DNA of 64,000 bases, taken from Leguminivora glycinivorella (Eukaryota > Arthropoda > Insecta > Lepidoptera > Tortricidae). The notes under the pieces were generated by a model that worked only from the letters and a program-made list of their open reading frames with translations, made no database searches and was not told the DNA's origin. Numbering within the stretch: the first letter of the stretch is position 1; every line of letters starts with the position of its first letter. The stretch is from contig NC_062975.1 of NCBI RefSeq assembly GCF_023078275.1, positions 26,043,085 through 26,107,084 on the forward strand, given 5' to 3'. Shown here piece after piece: positions 63,721 to 64,000 of the stretch. The translations under genes and the position numbers were made by a program.

Positions 63721-63763
63721 TAATTTTGCACTAAACTATTCTGAATAGTTTAGTGCAAAATTA
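63721..63763. repeat. Perfect 20-bp hairpin, 3-nt loop
   Basis: TAATTTTGCACTAAACTATT, CTG, then the exact inverse. Confidence 0.9.
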
Positions 63764-63903
63764 ACACATATTATTTTCTTAGTGACAAAAAAGTTTAACT
63801 TTTTTATATTACACTTAATGATACCTAAATTTCTGTACTAATTACGTTATTTTTATATAATCATTCCTATTTATCTATATAATAATCAACACATGCTTAA
63901 ACT

Positions 63904-64000
63904 GTAGTAACCTATAACTGCAATAACCTTTCTTATAGGAAATTTTGTGTAGATTTTTTCTCGTGGACATTTTAGTTAGCTGTGGGCCACCGTTTACGAG
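63904..64000 (-). repeat. Inverted satellite unit at window end
   Basis: Minus-strand reading CTCGTAAACGGTGGCCCACA ... AAATTTCCTATAAGAAAGGTTA matches the unit at 59296-59370. It continues beyond the window. Confidence 0.85.

Overview
The window looks like non-coding, repeat-rich nuclear DNA from a moth or butterfly (Lepidoptera). The call rests on the repeat families: a LINE ORF1-like protein ending in the block WPKGVLFRRFRG, several tRNA-derived SINEs of types I recall from noctuid and other ditrysian genomes, a TTAA-flanked piggyBac-like element, and many short AT-rich foldback elements. I find no host protein-coding gene with a convincing multi-exon structure, no rRNA, no functional tRNA gene and no CRISPR array. 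The species cannot be named from the sequence. All family names rest on recognition by eye.

Layout. 0-5 kb: a LINE remnant split by a 1.9-kb piggyBac-like element and, 3 bp further on, by a retroelement/SINE composite with an 11-bp target duplication; then a full SINE, a microsatellite-bearing repeat and a LINE reverse-transcriptase (RT) tail. 5-15 kb: mostly unique AT-rich DNA with a GC-richer block at 6.2-7.1 kb (possible regulatory DNA), Helitron-like short elements and several MITEs. 15.4-17.1 kb: a 1.75-kb element with 22-bp terminal inverted repeats whose interior carries about 20 copies of a CAGGTGAACGACA-like motif, phased at about 20 bp and running in both orientations; I recognise no such element. 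17-43 kb: LINE 3' ends, SINEs in both orientations and many foldback MITEs, several nested in one another. 43.4-48.3 kb: a young, apparently non-autonomous LTR retrotransposon (LTRs match throughout by eye, no pol), with three different tandem arrays inside. 48-58 kb: MITEs, a 904-bp insertion with a target duplication and a 57-bp minisatellite, and a possible first coding exon at 58.06 kb. 59-64 kb: a 157-bp satellite interrupted by a Jockey-like LINE (RT motifs FDF, SGVSQGS, YADD visible but frames broken), itself interrupted by a second LINE end; an inverted copy of the satellite closes the window.

How the parts relate: nothing here forms a pathway. The relationships are those of parasites and carriers. 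Autonomous LINEs survive only as 3' ends. A SINE-like family shares its 3' tail with a LINE whose stop codon lies inside that tail. MITEs repeatedly land in older repeats, which lets the insertion order be read at several loci. The most unusual item is the phased-motif element at 15.4-17.1 kb, followed by the non-autonomous LTR element and the nested satellite/LINE block.
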